From positions 62,001 to 126,000 of the forward strand of contig NZ_CP060782.1 in assembly GCF_014489515.1 (NCBI RefSeq): a stretch of DNA of 64,000 bases. The letters are read 5' to 3'. This DNA comes from Sphingomonas sediminicola (GTDB taxonomy: Bacteria > Pseudomonadota > Alphaproteobacteria > Sphingomonadales > Sphingomonadaceae). Numbering within the stretch: position 1 is the first letter of the stretch; each line of letters begins with the position of its first letter. The notes under the pieces are model-generated. The model did no database searches and was not told where the DNA came from. It saw only the letters and a program-made list of their open reading frames with translations. Below are positions 36,137 through 45,744 of this stretch, one piece after another. A program made the translations under genes and the position numbers.

Positions 36137-37778
36137 TCAGGCGTGGGCCGGCTGGACGACCGGGCGGTCGGCGGCAACGTCATACTTCGGTGCGTAGAGC
36201 GGCTGTTCCTGGCGAACGTCGCCGCGGATGGTCCGCCATACGTTCACGGCCATCATCAGCGCGCCGATGAAGTAGAGGCCGCCGCCGGACAGGCGCATCA
36301 CGTAATAGGGATGCATCGTCTTCACGATGTCGGCGAAGGAGTAGACGAGGTAACCGTCCTCGCCATATTCGCGCGCCATCAGCCCCTGGCTGATGCCCGC
36401 CACCCACATGGAGGCGGCGTAGATCGCAATCCCGACGATCGCCAACCAGAAGTGCCAGTTGACCATGCGGAGCGAGTAGAGCCGCTCGCGGCCCCAGAGG
36501 CGCGGGACGAGATAGTAGATCGCAGCGAAGGTGATCATCCCGTTCCAGCCGAGCGCTCCGCTGTGGACGTGGCCGATGGTCCATTCGGTGTAATGCGAGA
36601 GCGAATTGACGGCCTTGATGGACATCATCGGGCCCTCGAATGTGCTCATTCCGTAGAAGGCGAGCGCCGCGACCATCATGCGGATGATCGGGTCGGTGCG
36701 AAGCTTGTCCCAAGCCCCGTTGAGGGTCATGAGGCCGTTGATCATCCCGCCCCAGCTCGGCATCCACAGCATGACCGAAAAGACCATCCCCAACGTCTGC
36801 GCCCAGTCGGGCAGAGCGGTGTAGTGGAGGTGGTGCGGGCCGGCCCAGATGTAGAGAAAGATCAGGCTCCAGAAGTGCACGATCGACAGACGGTAGCTGT
36901 AGATCGGGCGTTCAGCCTGCTTGGGCACGAAGTAGTACATCATGGCCAGGAAGCCGGCGGTCAGAAAGAAGCCGACCGCGTTATGGCCGTACCACCACTG
37001 CGTGAGGGCATCCTGGACCCCGGAGAAGGCGGAGTAGCTCTTGGAGCCGAGCAGGCTGACCGGCATGCTCAGATTGTTGACCAAGTGGAGCATGGCCACG
37101 GTCAGGATGAAACCGAGGTAGAACCAGTTCGCGACGTAGATGTGCGGCTCGCTCCGCTTCATGATCGTGCCGACAAACACTGCGAGGTAGGCGACCCAAA
37201 CGAGGGTCAGCCAGATGTCGACGTACCATTCGGGCTCGGCATATTCGCGCGATTCCGTGACCCCATGAGGTAACCGGTCGCGGCCAGGACGATGAACAGC
37301 TGGTAACCCAGAACACGAAGCGTGCGAGCGACGGCAAGGCTAGGCGGGCCCGGCAGGTTCGCTGGACCACGTAGAAGCTCGTCGTGATGAGCGCGGTGCC
37401 ACCGAATGCGAAGATGACCGCGCTGGTGTGCAAGGGCCGGAGCCTTCCGAAGGTCGACCATTCGAAATGGAGGTTGAGCAGCGGGAAGGAGAGCTGGGCC
37501 GCGATGACTAGTCCCACCAAGAAGCCGACCACGCCCCAGAAGACGGTCAGGATCACGCCGAACCTGATGAGCTGGTCGTCGTACCGACTCTCGAGATCAC
37601 GTGCCGAGGGCTGCAGGAACCCAATGCCGTTGGCGGTCGCGAATGCGGCGAGAATGCCCGCACTGGCGAAGATCAGCATGTGGACTGCAAATGCTGAATC
37701 GCGAGCGGCCGCCGCCATGAACAAGGCGGCGCACGCGGCGACCAACAGTGAGAAACTGCGCGAAATCGTCGAGACCAT
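36137..37778 (-). CDS. ccoN: cbb3 oxidase catalytic subunit CcoN, two apparent frameshifts
   Basis: About 547 residues after adding a G near 37302 and a G near 37262. Start at the ATG 37778 after GGGAGG. The restored middle reads '[20 protein letters not shown]' and '[20 protein letters not shown]'. The active-site region is '[15 protein letters not shown]' and '[13 protein letters not shown]' (CuB histidines), and '[17 protein letters not shown]' holds heme ligands. It is the oxygen-reducing, proton-pumping core of the high-affinity oxidase. An FNR-type box lies 49-62 bases upstream. Every ligand region survives, so the breaks are most likely sequencing errors. Confidence 0.93.
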
Positions 37779-37826
37779 GGAGGCCCTCCCAGCCTTCGCC
37801 ACTATGCGGAGCGGGCAGCCGATCAT

Positions 37827-37840
37827 TTGATGGAGGTCAA
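37827..37840. promoter_or_regulatory. FNR-type box upstream of ccoN
   Basis: TTGATGGAGGTCAA fits TTGAT-N4-(A/G)TCAA exactly. It is centred 55 bases upstream of the ccoN ATG, on the cco side of the divergent cco/moa region. This is the classic site for anaerobic activation of cbb3 operons by FNR/FixK proteins. Confidence 0.8.
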
Positions 37841-37876
37841 TTCTCGCGGATAACGGACTGGAACGTATGGGCAGTC

Positions 37877-37890
37877 TTGACCTGCATCAC
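37877..37890. promoter_or_regulatory. FNR-like box upstream of moaD
   Basis: TTGACCTGCATCAC resembles TTGAY-N4-RTCAA with one mismatch (final base). It is centred 67 bases before the moaD ATG. It could serve moa while the neighbouring box serves cco. Confidence 0.5.
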
Positions 37891-37950
37891 TCTGCCAGGC
37901 TTCCCGGGCAGCTAGCGCCGCTCTCGGCCAAGATGATAAGGCGCAGAGGC

Positions 37951-38190
37951 ATGAAGATTCACTTCTACGGAAGGCTGGCGGAATCGGTCGGCCGGGAGAT
38001 CGAAGTCGATGTTCCGGAAAGCTGTTCGGTCTCGGAGCTGCGGGCGCTTTTAGCGACAGAGTATCCGCGTGCGGCGAATGCGCTCGGGCATCGGGTCCGC
38101 GCATTGGTCGGCGATATCGTGGTCGCGGACAGCCACATCGTCCGCTCCGGCGACAGCGTCGAATTCTTCCCACCGGTATCCGGAGGCTGA
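37951..38190 (+). CDS. moaD: Molybdopterin synthase small subunit
   Basis: 79 residues from the ATG at 37951 ('MKIHFYGRLAESVGREIEVD'), ubiquitin-like beta-grasp fold, ending in the required 'FPPVSGG' whose terminal Gly-Gly carries the thiocarboxylate. It supplies sulphur for the dithiolene of molybdopterin. Longer upstream frames are not family-like. Its stop overlaps the moaE ATG (TGATG). It starts the moaD-moaE-moaB-moaC-moeA operon, divergent from ccoN. Confidence 0.95.
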   Translation: MKIHFYGRLAESVGREIEVDVPESCSVSELRALLATEYPRAANALGHRVRALVGDIVVADSHIVRSGDSVEFFPPVSGG

Positions 38191-38648
38191 TGAGCGTCAG
38201 AGCGCGCCTTGAAGCTGGTCCGTTCGATCCGTCGGCCGAGCTGGCGAGATTGGTCGAGGCTGCTTCGAACGATGGCGCGGTGGTCAGTTTCGTCGGCCTC
38301 GCCCGGCCGCAATCGAAGGATGGAGCGAATGTCGACCGGCTGGTGCTGGAACATCACCCGCGCCTGACCCTGAAATCGCTCGAGGATATCGCGGTCGAAG
38401 CCGCGGAGCGGTTCGATGTGAGCCAGGTCAGGGTCGTCCATCGCTGCGGCGAGATTGGCGCGGGCGAGCCGATCGTCTTCGCCGCCGCGGCGTCCGCGCA
38501 CCGGCGGGCAGCGTTCGAGGCGGCCGATTACCTCATGGACCGCTTGAAGACCGAAGCAGTCTTCTGGAAACGCGAGGAAGGCCCGGCCGGCGCAAGCTGG
38601 ATCGAGCCGACCGAGGCGGATTATGCCGACCGGGGCCGGTGGGAGTGA
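38190..38648 (+). CDS. moaE: Molybdopterin synthase large subunit
   Basis: 152 residues. Family marks are 'GAVVSFVGLARP', 'LVLEHHPRLTLKSLEDIA', 'RVVHRCGEIGAGEPIVFAAA' and the catalytic Lys region 'DRLKTEAVFWKREEG'. It inserts sulphur from MoaD into precursor Z. The MoaE-type 'HR' loop and the basic C-terminus are normal. Its stop is 3 bases before the moaB GTG. Confidence 0.95.
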   Translation: MSVRARLEAGPFDPSAELARLVEAASNDGAVVSFVGLARPQSKDGANVDRLVLEHHPRLTLKSLEDIAVEAAERFDVSQVRVVHRCGEIGAGEPIVFAAAASAHRRAAFEAADYLMDRLKTEAVFWKREEGPAGASWIEPTEADYADRGRWE

Positions 38649-38651
38649 CGC

Positions 38652-39170
38652 GTGGCTGGAATTGACGAGAGCCTGACCTTCTATCCGCTGCGCATTGCCG
38701 TGCTGACGGTGTCCGACACGCGCGACGAGCAAACGGATAAGTCCGGCGGCCTTCTTGCAGAGCGGCTGACAGCTGCTGGGCATGAGCTTGCCGGCAAGGC
38801 GATCGTGACCGACGACGTGGACGCGATCCGGAGACAGGTCCGGTCGTGGGTCGACGACCCGGGCGTGGACCTTGTCATCTCTACCGGCGGCACGGGCTTT
38901 TCCCCGCGGGACGTGACTCCGGAATCGGTCAAGCCCCTGTTCCGGCGGGAGATGGACGGCTTCTCGATACTGTTTCACCAGGCGAGTTTCGGAACCGTGG
39001 GTTTCTCAACGCTTCAGTCACGGGCGTTCGCCGGTCAGATCGACGATACGTTCGTCTTTTGCCTGCCGGGCTCGACCGGGGCTTGCCGGGACGGCTGGGA
39101 CCTCGTGCTGCGCCACGAGCTCGACAGCCGCTATCGCCCCTGCTCTCTAGCCGGACAGATCCCCGTCTGA
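38652..39170 (+). CDS. moaB: Molybdenum cofactor biosynthesis protein MoaB (MogA/MoaB family)
   Basis: 172 residues from a GTG. The fold of molybdopterin adenylyltransferases is shown by '[19 protein letters not shown]', '[20 protein letters not shown]' and '[16 protein letters not shown]'. It adenylates molybdopterin before molybdenum insertion by MoeA. No mogA lies in the window, so this is probably the functional adenylyltransferase. Codon and ribosome-site spacing fit the operon. Confidence 0.92.
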   Translation: MAGIDESLTFYPLRIAVLTVSDTRDEQTDKSGGLLAERLTAAGHELAGKAIVTDDVDAIRRQVRSWVDDPGVDLVISTGGTGFSPRDVTPESVKPLFRREMDGFSILFHQASFGTVGFSTLQSRAFAGQIDDTFVFCLPGSTGACRDGWDLVLRHELDSRYRPCSLAGQIPV

Positions 39171-39177
39171 GGCATTT

Positions 39178-39669
39178 GTGCGCGTGAGCAAGCTCACCCA
39201 TCTCGACGAGCAAGGACGCGCGCGGATGGTCGACGTGTCCGGAAAGGATGTGACCGCGCGCGTTGCGGTGGCTGAGGGCGCGCTTTCGTGCAGTGCCGTC
39301 ACGCTTGAGCAGGTGAAGGCCGGAACGGCGCCTAAAGGCTCTGTCATTCGGACTGCCGAACTTGCGGGCATCATGGCCGCGAAGCGCACCGCCGAGCTGA
39401 TCCCGCTCTGCCATCCGCTGCCGATCACGAAGGCGGACGTGAAGATCGAAATGGACGATTCGCTTCCCGGCTTCCGGGTCGCGGCCGAGGTGCGCACCAA
39501 CGGCGTAACCGGCGTCGAGATGGAGGCGCTGACCGCCGTATCCGTCGCCTGCCTCACCTTGTTCGACATGCTCAAGGCGATCGACCGGACGATGTCGATC
39601 GGCGCGATTAGGGTCGTTTCGAAGAGCGGCGGCAAGTCCGGCGACTGGGAGCGGTCGGAGGCGCAATGA
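39178..39669 (+). CDS. moaC: Cyclic pyranopterin monophosphate synthase
   Basis: 163 residues from a GTG; a second GTG two codons later (39184) is equally possible. Marks are '[20 protein letters not shown]', '[16 protein letters not shown]' and '[22 protein letters not shown]', with the active-site Lys near the end ('[13 protein letters not shown]'). It works after MoaA, which is encoded 15 kb away in the same cluster. The stop overlaps the moeA ATG (ATGA). Confidence 0.95.
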   Translation: MRVSKLTHLDEQGRARMVDVSGKDVTARVAVAEGALSCSAVTLEQVKAGTAPKGSVIRTAELAGIMAAKRTAELIPLCHPLPITKADVKIEMDDSLPGFRVAAEVRTNGVTGVEMEALTAVSVACLTLFDMLKAIDRTMSIGAIRVVSKSGGKSGDWERSEAQ

Positions 39670-40850
39670 TCAGCTTCGACGAGGCACTCGAGCGCGTTCG
39701 CGGCGCTGCGCATCCGCTTGGGACCGAGACCGTCGCAATCGACGCGGCAGCCGGGCGAGTGCTCGCGGCGCCCGCCATTGCGCGAATTGCATCGCCCCGC
39801 CGGGACGTGTCGGCGATGGATGGCTATGCGGTGCGCGAGGCCGACCTCTCAACCCTTCCGGCAAAGCTGAAGATCGTCGGGGATTCCTTCGCTGGCGGCG
39901 GCTGGAATGGTGCGATCGGATCGGGCAAGTGCGTCAGGATCTTTACCGGTGCGCCCGTTCCCGAAGGAGCCGATCGGGTCGTCATTCAGGAGAATGTGCG
40001 GCGCGAAGACGACCTCGCCGTGATCGGACAGGCCGGCGACGCGCGTCATATCCGGAAGCGTGGCAGCGACTTCGAGCAGGGGCAGCAGCTTCTCGCTGCA
40101 GGCCGCCTGCTCGACAAGAGGGCTATCGTGGCCACGGCCGCTGCGGACCTCGCCCAGGTCGAAGTCTATTCGAGGCCGCGCGTGGCGATCCTCGGTACGG
40201 GCGATGAGCTCGCTGAGCCTGGGATGGCGGCGGAACTTCCGGACGCGATTCCAGAAAGCGTATCGCTTGGCATTGCAGCGATGGTGGCCGATTGGGGCGC
40301 TGACGTCGTCCGGAGGAAACGCCTTCGCGACAAGCTTCCAGTAATGGAGGAAGCTGCAGTCGAGGCCCTAACGGACGCGGATTTGGTGGTCGTCACCGGT
40401 GGCGCCTCGGTGGGGGAGAAGGACTTCGCGAAGGCGATGTTCGAGCCATTGGGCCTCGACCTGATTTTCTCGAAGGTTGCCATCAAGCCCGGAAAGCCGG
40501 TCTGGCTCGGCCGCGCCAGTTCCAAGCTGGTGATCGGACTTCCCGGAAATCCGACGTCCGCGCTCGTCACCGGAAGGCTGTTCCTCGCGCCATTGCTAGC
40601 CGGGTTGTCGGGGCGAAACCCGGACGAAGCGCTGAAGTGGCGGACCGCAAGTCTGGGCACGCCGCTGAAAGAGTGCGGTTCTCGCGAGACGTTTCACCGG
40701 GCGCGGTGGAGCGGGGGCAAGGTCGAAATCCTCGGCTTCCAGGATTCGAGCGCCCAGCAGGCGTTGGCAGACGCCGACGTACTCGTCCGCCAACTCGCAG
40801 ATGCGTCAGCCGTGCCGGCAGGCGCGGAAGTCGAAGTCCTCGACTTCTAG
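39666..40850 (+). CDS. moeA: Molybdopterin molybdotransferase
   Basis: 394 residues. Motifs are '[15 protein letters not shown]', '[18 protein letters not shown]', '[12 protein letters not shown]', '[13 protein letters not shown]' and '[15 protein letters not shown]' with '[13 protein letters not shown]'. It inserts molybdenum into adenylated molybdopterin. It is last in the moa operon. Its stop overlaps the mobA stop on the other strand, so the operons are convergent. Confidence 0.95.
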   Translation: MISFDEALERVRGAAHPLGTETVAIDAAAGRVLAAPAIARIASPRRDVSAMDGYAVREADLSTLPAKLKIVGDSFAGGGWNGAIGSGKCVRIFTGAPVPEGADRVVIQENVRREDDLAVIGQAGDARHIRKRGSDFEQGQQLLAAGRLLDKRAIVATAAADLAQVEVYSRPRVAILGTGDELAEPGMAAELPDAIPESVSLGIAAMVADWGADVVRRKRLRDKLPVMEEAAVEALTDADLVVVTGGASVGEKDFAKAMFEPLGLDLIFSKVAIKPGKPVWLGRASSKLVIGLPGNPTSALVTGRLFLAPLLAGLSGRNPDEALKWRTASLGTPLKECGSRETFHRARWSGGKVEILGFQDSSAQQALADADVLVRQLADASAVPAGAEVEVLDF

Positions 40851-41424
40851 CGCTGAACCCTTCGCTCCGCCTGAGCGAGTTCGGCCGAAGTATTGATATT
40901 GAAGAACGGGTCTTCGGGGTCGGCAGGCCAGTCGACAGCGACATAGCCGACCGTTTCCGCGAGCCCCTAAGTGACCGCCTCCCCGATGCGAGATACTCCG
41001 GCACGAAATCGAGCGTTGCGGTGAGCCAAAGCCCGCAGACCGGATGGAGGTACCCGCCGCTCGTCGCGATCGCGGCGCCGTTATTCGCCAATCTTTCAGC
41101 AAGTCGATCGGCGAGATCCGGTGGCAGGAACGGCATGTCCGCGGGCAATGTCAGGACTGCATCCGCATCCTCATCGCGTCCGAAGCCGAGCGCAGCGACC
41201 AAGCCGGCTAGCGGACCTTCTATCGTCGGGTTGTCCCGAATGATCGCCACTCCCGCATGGCCAACCAGCTGGTCGCGCACCGCCACCGCGACCTCGTCTG
41301 ACAGTCCGCTCGCGTAATCGATCGCCCGGTCCAGCAAGGTGGTTCCGCCGAGCAGTCGCATCGGTTTATCGCCGCCGATGCGGCTCCCTTCGCCGCCAGC
41401 AAGGATGACGGCGGCGATCTTCAC
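40847..41424 (-). CDS. mobA: Molybdenum cofactor guanylyltransferase, one apparent frameshift
   Basis: About 192 residues from a GTG that overlaps the TauE stop (GTGA). The nucleotide-binding loop is 'KIAAVILAGGEGSRIGGDKP'; also 'VLTLPADMPFLPPDLADRL' and 'PVCGLWLTATL'. Adding one G near 40968 restores the end: 'LRGLAETVGYVAVDWPADPE' and 'DPFFNINTSAELAQAERRVQ'. MobA attaches GMP to the cofactor to make the bis-MGD used by NarG. Without the added base the frame runs on through moeA in antisense, which is not plausible. Confidence 0.9.
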
Positions 41425-42159
41425 GTCAGTAGCAGCTTGACGGCGGCAATCACGAGGACGATCGCCAGTCCCTGCAGCAGGCGATGCCTTGGCAGGCGCG
41501 ACACGCCCAGCCAGGTCCGAGAAGCGCACCGGCGAAGACCGACGCGACGAGGACCGGCAGTTCGATCGGAAGCTTCTGAACGCTCGCCAGATTGCCGAGC
41601 AGCCCGCCGCGGAATTGAGAACAATGAACGCCGCGGCGATGCCCGAAGTCTTTCGCGCCTCCTCCCACCCAAACAGGATAATCAGCGGGCTGAGGAAGAT
41701 TCCGCCGCCGGTTCCGGTCAGCCCCGCAAGCAAGCCGAGGGCTGCTCCCGCCGGTAGTGTCACCGCCAGCGAAGGCGTGTGCACCGGGCGCGCAGCGAGC
41801 CGTTCCGGCTGCCAGAAGAGCCTGGCCGCAGCGAGCAGGAGTATTACGCCGACGAGCGGTCTATAGATTTCGGGCGGAAGTTCGACACTGCCGCCGATGT
41901 AAGCAGCCGGCACCGCGGTCGCCGCAAAGGCGGCAAGCAGTCTCCAGTTCGTCTGGCCCTTCAGCGCGAAGCTTGCGGCTGCGAACGTCGCGACGACCAG
42001 GTTAAGCGCGAGCGCCGTCGGACGCATCGTCTCGGGCGCGATGGAGAACAAGGCCATGATCGCGAGATAGGCCGACGCCCCGCCATGGCCGACGCTCGAA
42101 TAGAGTGCTGCAGCTATGGCCATCAGAGCGGCGATCCAGATGATCGTGGTCCCGTCCAT
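41421..42159 (-). CDS. TauE/SafE-family membrane exporter, two apparent frameshifts
   Basis: About 246 residues after adding a G near 41597 and a G near 41519. It begins 'MDGTTIIWIAALMAIAAALY' with 'SSVGHGGASAYLAIMALF', the usual N-terminal motif of the family, and has 'LLAGLTGTGGGIFLSPLIIL', the second symmetrical motif. About 7-8 membrane segments. Relatives carry sulphite, sulphoacetate or other anions. It sits between mobA (overlapping) and the outer-membrane beta-barrel and may be co-regulated with nitrate respiration. A role in molybdate or sulphur-anion traffic for cofactor synthesis is a guess. Confidence 0.85.
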
Positions 42160-42192
42160 CGCCCTCCCTCGATGCAGCCTACCCAAAAGGCT

Positions 42193-42206
42193 TTGCGCTA
42201 GATCAC
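42193..42206. promoter_or_regulatory. CRP/FNR-type box between tauE and the beta-barrel gene
   Basis: TTGCGCTAGATCAC shares TTG-N8-CA(A) with FNR boxes and is nearly identical to the element upstream of nrdJ (rc TTGCGCTGGATCAA). It is centred 67 bases before the porin ATG and 41 before tauE. The half-site differs from the strict TTGAT, so confidence is moderate. Confidence 0.45.
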
Positions 42207-42266
42207 TTCGCCAACGCTCGCCCGGACTAATGAGAATAGCGGGAAACGACAAACGGCGGGCAGCTT

Positions 42267-43507
42267 ATGCGCAAGTTGAACCATCTGGCGGGGGCGGCGG
42301 TGGCCGTCCTGGCGACGCTCGCGATCTCGAGCCCTGCACTCGCGGCCGAAGCGGACAAGTCGACTGGAGCCGACCAGCTGCAGATCAAGCCGATCCTCGA
42401 TGCGCGGCTGCGTTACGAGGCCGTCGATCAGGGCGCGCTCGATGCGGACGCGTTCACGCTGCGCCTGCGCGCCGGAGCCGAAGCGAAGCTGGGCAAGCTC
42501 TCGATCCTCGCGGAAGGCGAGGGCACGGCGGCGCTGGTCAATCACTACAATGCCTTCCCCTTCCCGATCGCCGACAGCCAGAGGCGTCCGCAATATGGGG
42601 TGGTCTCGGACCCGAGAACATCGAGCTCAACCGGCTGCAGCTTCAGTACAAGTCGAAGAACGTCGGCGTGACGATTGGCCGCCAGCGCATCAACCTGGAC
42701 GACCAGCGCTGGGTAGGATCGGTCGGCTGGCGCCAGAACGAGCAGACGTTCGACGGCGTTCGCGGCGAGGGGAAGCTTGGCCCGGTCACGGCCGACCTGA
42801 CCTACGCGATCAGCCAGCGGACGATCTTCGGCGGCGATGCAGGTCCGCGAACCTCGATCGACGGCAATTTCGTATTTGCCGGTGTCGGTTCGAAGCTCGG
42901 TCCGGTGCAGGGTAAGCTGTTCGCCTATTTGATCGACTATGACGAGACCTTCGCCCTGCCGAATAGCAGCCAGACCTATGGCGGCTTTGTAAGCGGCGCC
43001 ATTCCCCTGGGCGGAAAGACGAAACTGATACTCCGCGGAAGCTATGCCCGGCAGTCGGACTACGGCGATAATCCGTTCAACTATGCGGCGGATTACTGGT
43101 CGTTCGAGGCTGGCACGAAGCTCGCCGGCTTCAACCTTACGGGAGGCTGGGAACGGCTCGGCAGCGACAATGGGCGATCGGTGCAAACGCCGCTGGCCAC
43201 GCTTCACAAGTTCAATGGATGGGCGGACATCTTCCTCACGACTCCGCCGGCAGGACTTGAGGACGCCTATGTCTCCGTCGGCAGGACGTTCGATAAGGTG
43301 AAGGCGCTACCCGGCCTCAACGCGGTTGTCGCCTTCCACCAGTTCGACAGCGCCAAAGGCGGTCTGGAATATGGAACGGAGTGGGACGCTTCGGCAGGCT
43401 TCAAGCTCGGCAAGATCGGCTTCCTGCTGAAATATGCGGACTACAACGCCAGGGACTTCGGGATCGACACCCGCAAGCTTTGGCTTCAGGCCGAGTGGAG
43501 CCTCTAG
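42267..43507 (+). CDS. Outer-membrane beta-barrel (alginate-export/porin family), one apparent frameshift
   Basis: About 413 residues after restoring a base near 42612. The signal peptide is 'VAVLATLAISSPALA'. The mature part has 'ILDARLRYEAVDQ', the family's 'GVTIGRQRINLDDQRWVGSV' and 'GWRQNEQTFDGVRGE', then many alternating strands, ending in 'KLWLQAEWSL'. The alginate-export (PF13372-like) barrel family often serves small anions or sugars. It lies next to nar genes and is preceded by a CRP/FNR-type box, so nitrate/nitrite diffusion is a reasonable guess. Its stop overlaps that of the convergent small gene. Confidence 0.85.
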
Positions 43508-43710
43508 ACGAGGAAGTAGACAGCCAAAATGAGACCCAGGAAGGTCACCAGCAGCCAGACTATCGGCCAGGTCTCGCCCTCATTCTCCTTGGCCGAAGTC
43601 GTCTCGATCGGAGCGGGCGACGAGACCTTCGTCTCGTAGACGGTTTCGGTCTCGCTCTTCAGTGCCGGATTGAGCGGGACATTTTGCCGTTCGTCTTTTC
43701 GGTCGTTCAT
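43504..43710 (-). CDS. Small C-terminal-anchor membrane protein at the end of the nar operon (68 aa)
   Basis: From the ATG at 43710: 'MNDRKDERQNVPLNPALKSE', 'TETVYETKVSSPAPIETTSA', 'KENEGETWPIVWLLVTFLGL' and 'ILAVYFLV'. A soluble polar N-terminal part precedes one C-terminal membrane helix (about 48-68), so it is probably a tail-anchored or single-pass protein. Its ATG overlaps the stop of the previous gene (ATGA), giving strong coupling to the nar operon. I recognise no family. Codon use matches its neighbours. Confidence 0.6.
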   Translation of the reverse strand: MNDRKDERQNVPLNPALKSETETVYETKVSSPAPIETTSAKENEGETWPIVWLLVTFLGLILAVYFLV

Positions 43711-44045
43711 GATCGATGCTCCGCCGACGCTCCACCGCGCGGGATTGAAGAGTGCTCCGCACACCCGCGGGCGGTCAAGCGCCAGTGCACCATTCCTAGC
43801 AGGCACAGGGTTCCCGGATCGTCCGTTGTCTTCAGACTCGAGGTGAGCGTCGCCCAATCCTCTTCGGAGGCGAAGCGGTTGAAGTCCGACATCGCGGCAC
43901 GGACGTAGCCGGTCGGAGACATGCCCTGCAGGGTGGAAACTCGCTGAACTTCTTTCGCAAGTTCCGGATCGGACCGTTCGAGCCAGGCCTGGAAATGGCC
44001 CGATGAATCCCGAGCCGCCGCCAGCATGTCGCCGAGCATCGGCAT
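43707..44045 (-). CDS. Hypothetical protein of the nar operon (112 aa)
   Basis: From the ATG at 44045, overlapping the ppiC stop (TGATG). It reads 'MPMLGDMLAAARDSSGHFQA', 'WLERSDPELAKEVQRVSTLQ', 'GMSPTGYVRAAMSDFNRFAS' and then 'EEDWATLTSSLKTTDDPGTL'. It is soluble, helical, with two Cys near the C-terminus ('LCLLGMVHW', 'ARGCAEHSS'). Without a signal peptide it is cytoplasmic. It resembles nothing I can name, but its position between the PpiC foldase and the small anchor protein makes it a candidate accessory factor for nitrate reductase maturation or regulation. Confidence 0.6.
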   Translation of the reverse strand: MPMLGDMLAAARDSSGHFQAWLERSDPELAKEVQRVSTLQGMSPTGYVRAAMSDFNRFASEEDWATLTSSLKTTDDPGTLCLLGMVHWRLTARGCAEHSSIPRGGASAEHRS

Positions 44046-44953
44046 CAGGGCGCTCCCGCGATCTGCACGCCCTCGACCTCGTTTCGAGCGGCGAGCGAAG
44101 CCACGTAGCGCGCCGCCTCGACCGACCAGCTGCGCGCTTCGAGCATGTCGGCGATCCTGCCCTGCACGACGTCGAAGGGAATTGTGCGTCCCTCGATGCG
44201 GCGATGGAGGCGAAGGATATGCCAGCCGAAGCGGGAGCGGATCGGCTCGCGGGCCGTGCTTCCTTCGCCCAGCGCTTCGAGCCCGGCCTGCACTTCCGGC
44301 ACCAACTCGCCGCGACGGATTTGGCCTAGCGAGCCGTCCTGCTGTGCCGAAGGACATGCGGAGTGTGAGCGAGCCGCAGCGGCGAATGCTTCCGGTCTGT
44401 CGCCGACCTGCTCGACAATGCCTTGGGCGCGTTCGAGCGCTGTCTTCCAGGCCTCTTCGCTATCGCCTTCAGGCTCGATCAGGATGTGGGCCGCCTCAAA
44501 CAGCTCCGGAGTCCGGAAGCGGTTTTCGTTCGCCTGATAGTAGCGAAGGCATTCGGATTCGCCCGGCTCCGCTGGAACGACTTCCTCTTCAAGCAGGGCC
44601 CGGATCGTAGCATCGTCGCCGATCTCGGAACGGCCGGAATCGTCGGTGCCCGGCTCTGCTTCGACACCGAGGCGGCGGGCTTCCTGAAGCAGCAACTCAC
44701 GGACGGCGAGCGCGCGTGCCGCCTCCACCCATGCGGTCTCGGCGTCAGGTGCCGGGTGGTGCTGGATCTCCTGTGCGATCGCTTCGGGCGAAATCTCCAC
44801 GCCGTTGATCCGGACTTCCCCGAATGTTGGCGGCGGCGGGATCAGCGGTTCCGCGCCGCCGCCGCATCCGCCGGTCTCGCAGGAACTCATCATCCGCGGA
44901 TCCGGCCGCTGCGCCGGATCGCCGAGATTGATGACGTCGAGGCGGCGGCTCAT
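44045..44953 (-). CDS. Peptidyl-prolyl isomerase (PpiC type) of the nar operon
   Basis: 302 residues from the ATG at 44953, which overlaps the narI stop. The N-terminal 'MSRRLDVINLGDPAQRPDPR' carries no signal sequence. A parvulin core lies in the last half: 'FEAAHILIEPEGDSEEAWKT', 'FAAAARSHSACPSAQQDGSL', 'GQIRRGELVPEVQAGLEALG', 'PIRSRFGWHILRLHRRIEG'. A PpiC-type gene is a known partner of narGHJI in pseudomonads, where it is thought to help fold the reductase. Here it is in the same position and coupled on both sides. Confidence 0.9.
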   Translation of the reverse strand: MSRRLDVINLGDPAQRPDPRMMSSCETGGCGGGAEPLIPPPPTFGEVRINGVEISPEAIAQEIQHHPAPDAETAWVEAARALAVRELLLQEARRLGVEAEPGTDDSGRSEIGDDATIRALLEEEVVPAEPGESECLRYYQANENRFRTPELFEAAHILIEPEGDSEEAWKTALERAQGIVEQVGDRPEAFAAAARSHSACPSAQQDGSLGQIRRGELVPEVQAGLEALGEGSTAREPIRSRFGWHILRLHRRIEGRTIPFDVVQGRIADMLEARSWSVEAARYVASLAARNEVEGVQIAGAP

Positions 44954-45744
44954 GCGCCTTCCTGCCCGCTTTCGGCCATCTGCCGAAGCACGGTCGGCCC
45001 GCCGTAGCTGGGTGCCCCGCCTGCCGGTCCGCGGGTCGGCGATGCGGCGGTGTGCTTTGAGCGCCGGGTCCGGACGATCTGGTATCCGGGCCGCAGCAGG
45101 AACCAGACCGGCGCGCTCCAGATGTGCACGAGGCGCGTGAACGGCGTGATCAGGAACAGCGTCAGCCCAAGGATGATGTGGAGCTTGTAGACGAGCGCCA
45201 CGTCCTTGAGGATTTCCGGTGCCGCAGGGTTGAGCCGAAGCATTCCGTTCGCCCAGCTCATGAACTTCACCATCTCGCTGCCGTCGAGATGCTTCAACGT
45301 CCACCAGGTAGTGAGCAAGCCGAGCGTGAGCTGGAGCCATAGCAGGACCAGGACGAGGATGTCGCCGACCGACGAACTCTTGCGGATCCGCGAATCGAAT
45401 AGCCGCCGGTGGAGCAGTAAGGTGCAGCCAATGTAGGCGAAGAGGCCGGCGATCCCGCCGACCACCAGCGCCGTGGTCTGCTTGAAAGAATGGCTCACGC
45501 CGAGCGCGTCGAAGACGTTGATCGGGGTCAGCAGGCCGACGAAATGGCCCATCAAGAGCACCAGGATTCCCATGTGGAAGAGGTTGGAGCCGAGCACCAT
45601 CTGGCGGCGGCGGAGGAACTGGCTCGACTGCGATCGCCAGCTGTACTGGTTGGAATCGAAACGCAGGATGCTTCCGACGACCAGCACCGTGACCGCAAGA
45701 TACGGATACCAGCCGAACGCGAGCTGGTTGATGAAATCGGTCAT
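44950..45744 (-). CDS. narI: Respiratory nitrate reductase gamma subunit
   Basis: 264 residues. Five membrane helices are visible, beginning 'FINQLAFGWYPYLAVTVLVV' and 'LFHMGILVLLMGHFVGLLTP' (histidine heme ligands), with 'YKLHIILGLTLFLITPFTRL' and 'VHIWSAPVWFLLRPGYQIVR' at the end. NarI anchors NarGH to the inner membrane and takes electrons from quinol through two b hemes. Length is slightly above the usual 225-240, due to an extra C-terminal tail of about 30 polar residues. Start overlaps the narJ stop. Confidence 0.95.
   Translation of the reverse strand: MTDFINQLAFGWYPYLAVTVLVVGSILRFDSNQYSWRSQSSQFLRRRQMVLGSNLFHMGILVLLMGHFVGLLTPINVFDALGVSHSFKQTTALVVGGIAGLFAYIGCTLLLHRRLFDSRIRKSSSVGDILVLVLLWLQLTLGLLTTWWTLKHLDGSEMVKFMSWANGMLRLNPAAPEILKDVALVYKLHIILGLTLFLITPFTRLVHIWSAPVWFLLRPGYQIVRTRRSKHTAASPTRGPAGGAPSYGGPTVLRQMAESGQEGA

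Noticed and set aside
40567-42252. A TauE-MobA fusion
   Set aside because: It arises from missing bases near 41597 and 41519. Repaired, TauE ends at 41421 with a GTGA overlap to a normal MobA start.
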